NCBI GenBank assembly: GCA_015272205.1 | Contig: JACYMB010000261.1 | Location: forward strand, 1-35,522 | Reading direction: 5' to 3' | DNA from: Synechococcales cyanobacterium T60_A2020_003 | GTDB taxonomy: Bacteria > Cyanobacteriota > Cyanobacteriia > RECH01 | DNA length: 35,522 nucleotides | Shown: positions 34,684 to 35,522 of the stretch, in pieces | Position numbering within the stretch: position 1 is the stretch's first letter | How the letters are laid out: each line of letters opens with the position of its first letter | Made by a program: the position numbers and the translations under genes | Notes under the pieces: generated by a model | Database searches by the model: none | Seen by the model: only the letters and a program-made list of their open reading frames with translations | Told to the model about the DNA's origin: nothing

Positions 34684-35295
34684 CTAAAAAATCTCGAAGT
34701 TATCAGCTTGTGGATTAACGCCATCAATATTCACCAACTTCGTATCTTTCGTCTTCTCGTCATCGTTGTAGTACAGTACACCTTCGCTCTTGACAAAGAT
34801 CAGAGTTGCATCAATCTTGCTAGAGTTCTTCTTAACAACGGCAAGATCGTCGGGATCCAAGGCACCAGCTTTGAGGTTCTTGTCAACGATCTTCTTGTCC
34901 AGACGAATTAAATCTCCTTTGCCAAGATCTTTGATCGTGTCAAGCTTCTTCGCCCTGTTGCTCTCCACCAAATCCCCGTTGCTGAACTCAAAGATGTCTT
35001 TGCCTTTACCGCCAATCGCAACGTCTTTACCAGCACCACCAACAATGGTGTCGTCTTGCTTACCACCCCTTAGCTTATCGTCGCCACCCCGCCCTTCAAT
35101 AGCGTAGTCAAAGCTACCAAAAGCAGTCACTTTATCGTTTGCTTTTGAACCTTCAACCAGCACAGTTCCTTTGGGAGTCTTAGGCTTAGGTTTATCTGGT
35201 GTTGTGACCGTTACCTTTTTCGAGGTCGTAATATCCAGGCCATACAAGTCTAGTAGAACGGCCGCGTTAGCATCATTCGTTGTAAATTCTGACAT
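34684..35295 (-). CDS. Small RTX/hemolysin-type calcium-binding protein
   Basis: The predicted protein has 203 residues. After a short N-terminal part and a proline/lysine-rich linker (TPDKPKPKTPKG), four glycine/aspartate nonapeptide-like repeats lie at about 66-103: GRGGDDKLR, GGKQDDTIV, GGAGKDVAI, GGKGKDIFEF. A C-terminal domain ends in VNPQADNFEIF. RTX repeats bind calcium in a parallel beta-roll, usually outside the cell after type I secretion; the hydrophobic C-terminal end is compatible with such a signal. There is no N-terminal signal peptide. ATG at 35295 (MSEFTTNDANAAV) was chosen; an upstream start at 35346 has no supporting features. Its own terminator makes it a separate transcription unit. 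It is lysine- and aspartate-rich compared with its neighbours. Confidence 0.85.
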   Translation of the reverse strand: MSEFTTNDANAAVLLDLYGLDITTSKKVTVTTPDKPKPKTPKGTVLVEGSKANDKVTAFGSFDYAIEGRGGDDKLRGGKQDDTIVGGAGKDVAIGGKGKDIFEFSNGDLVESNRAKKLDTIKDLGKGDLIRLDKKIVDKNLKAGALDPDDLAVVKKNSSKIDATLIFVKSEGVLYYNDDEKTKDTKLVNIDGVNPQADNFEIF

Positions 35296-35374
35296 GGCAA
35301 TTTCTTTGCAATATGAAGTATGCGAAGTAGGTAAAGTAATCCACACACAATCCTATGTGCGGCCAAGAAAAAAA

Positions 35375-35521
35375 TCAAGCAGGGGGAATACTGACCTTTG
35401 ACCACTTCGATCTATTGGAACTATTGAGCGCTTCATTGTGGTTGGCATGAACCTCTGAAGCCGCACTAATCGCTGTAAAGGGGTGTTCTGGTTTGACCCA
35501 CTCGACCCGTGGGTCCCCTGG
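35375..35521 (-). pseudogene. Transposase C-terminal fragment (possibly IS1-like), running off the window
   Basis: The minus-strand frame is open from the right edge to a TGA at 35375-35377 (48 residues). It contains VEWVKPEHPFTAIS and SEVHANHNEALNSS. I associate the EVHANHNEA stretch with C-terminal parts of cyanobacterial IS1-like transposases, in which an arginine-rich RRR segment normally follows. Here the sequence diverges to SNRSKWSKVSIPPA and stops, suggesting truncation. The assignment rests on recalled motif similarity only, and the rest of the gene is outside the window. Confidence 0.35.
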
Positions 35522-35522
35522 A

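Noticed and set aside
1-35522. CRISPR arrays, tRNA and rRNA genes
   Set aside because: I looked for regularly spaced direct repeats and tRNA T-arm patterns in the gene-free stretches and found none. This was by eye only; a covariance-model search would settle it.

Overview
The window is chromosomal DNA of a phycobilisome-containing, probably filamentous cyanobacterium. The evidence is the abundance of the HIP1 octamer GCGATCGC, a phycocyanobilin:ferredoxin oxidoreductase (PcyA), two NblA phycobilisome-degradation proteins, an XisH/XisI pair, heptanucleotide tandem repeats and eukaryotic-type Ser/Thr kinases. No rRNA, tRNA or CRISPR array was found.

Region 1 (1-2.7 kb) is decayed. A Cys/Met-metabolism PLP enzyme carries a nonsense codon, a frameshift and a lost 3' end, and it runs tail-to-tail into a truncated NAD(P)-binding (NmrA-like) gene. 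Three small minus-strand genes follow: a four-cysteine protein, a DUF2584 protein and an unknown acidic protein. Then comes a 145-bp MITE with a visible 8-bp target duplication.

Region 2 (2.7-11.3 kb) is rich in DNA-repair genes: nurA, xisI/xisH, xseB, xseA and recA (with possible LexA boxes). A flippase-like membrane protein, rsmH and a MltA lytic transglycosylase are also here.

Region 3 (11.3-20.8 kb) covers light harvesting and signalling: a membrane TPR protein and pcyA in one probable operon, two Ser/Thr kinases, a tandem universal stress protein, two tandem nblA genes, a DUF58 protein and a small two-helix membrane protein.

Region 4 (20.8-35.5 kb) looks like an accessory surface-glycan or glycoconjugate locus, almost all on the minus strand. 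It holds a hexapeptide acyltransferase, a zinc-finger/SAM methyltransferase and a 2478-residue protein with TPRs plus four glycosyltransferase domains (GT2, GT2, GT4, GT4). A 1416-residue TPR-GT61-TPR-sulfotransferase fusion and a small RTX-type calcium-binding protein with a clear terminator follow. A second hairpin MITE and a transposase fragment lie at the end. From about 20.7 to 27.6 kb no HIP1 octamer occurs, and the DNA is visibly AT-rich up to about 26.3 kb. This suggests that the C-terminal half of the giant protein and the two genes after it were acquired and fused to a resident TPR-GT2 gene. Linking these enzymes into one pathway that builds a sulfated, acylated or methylated glycan is inference from co-location.
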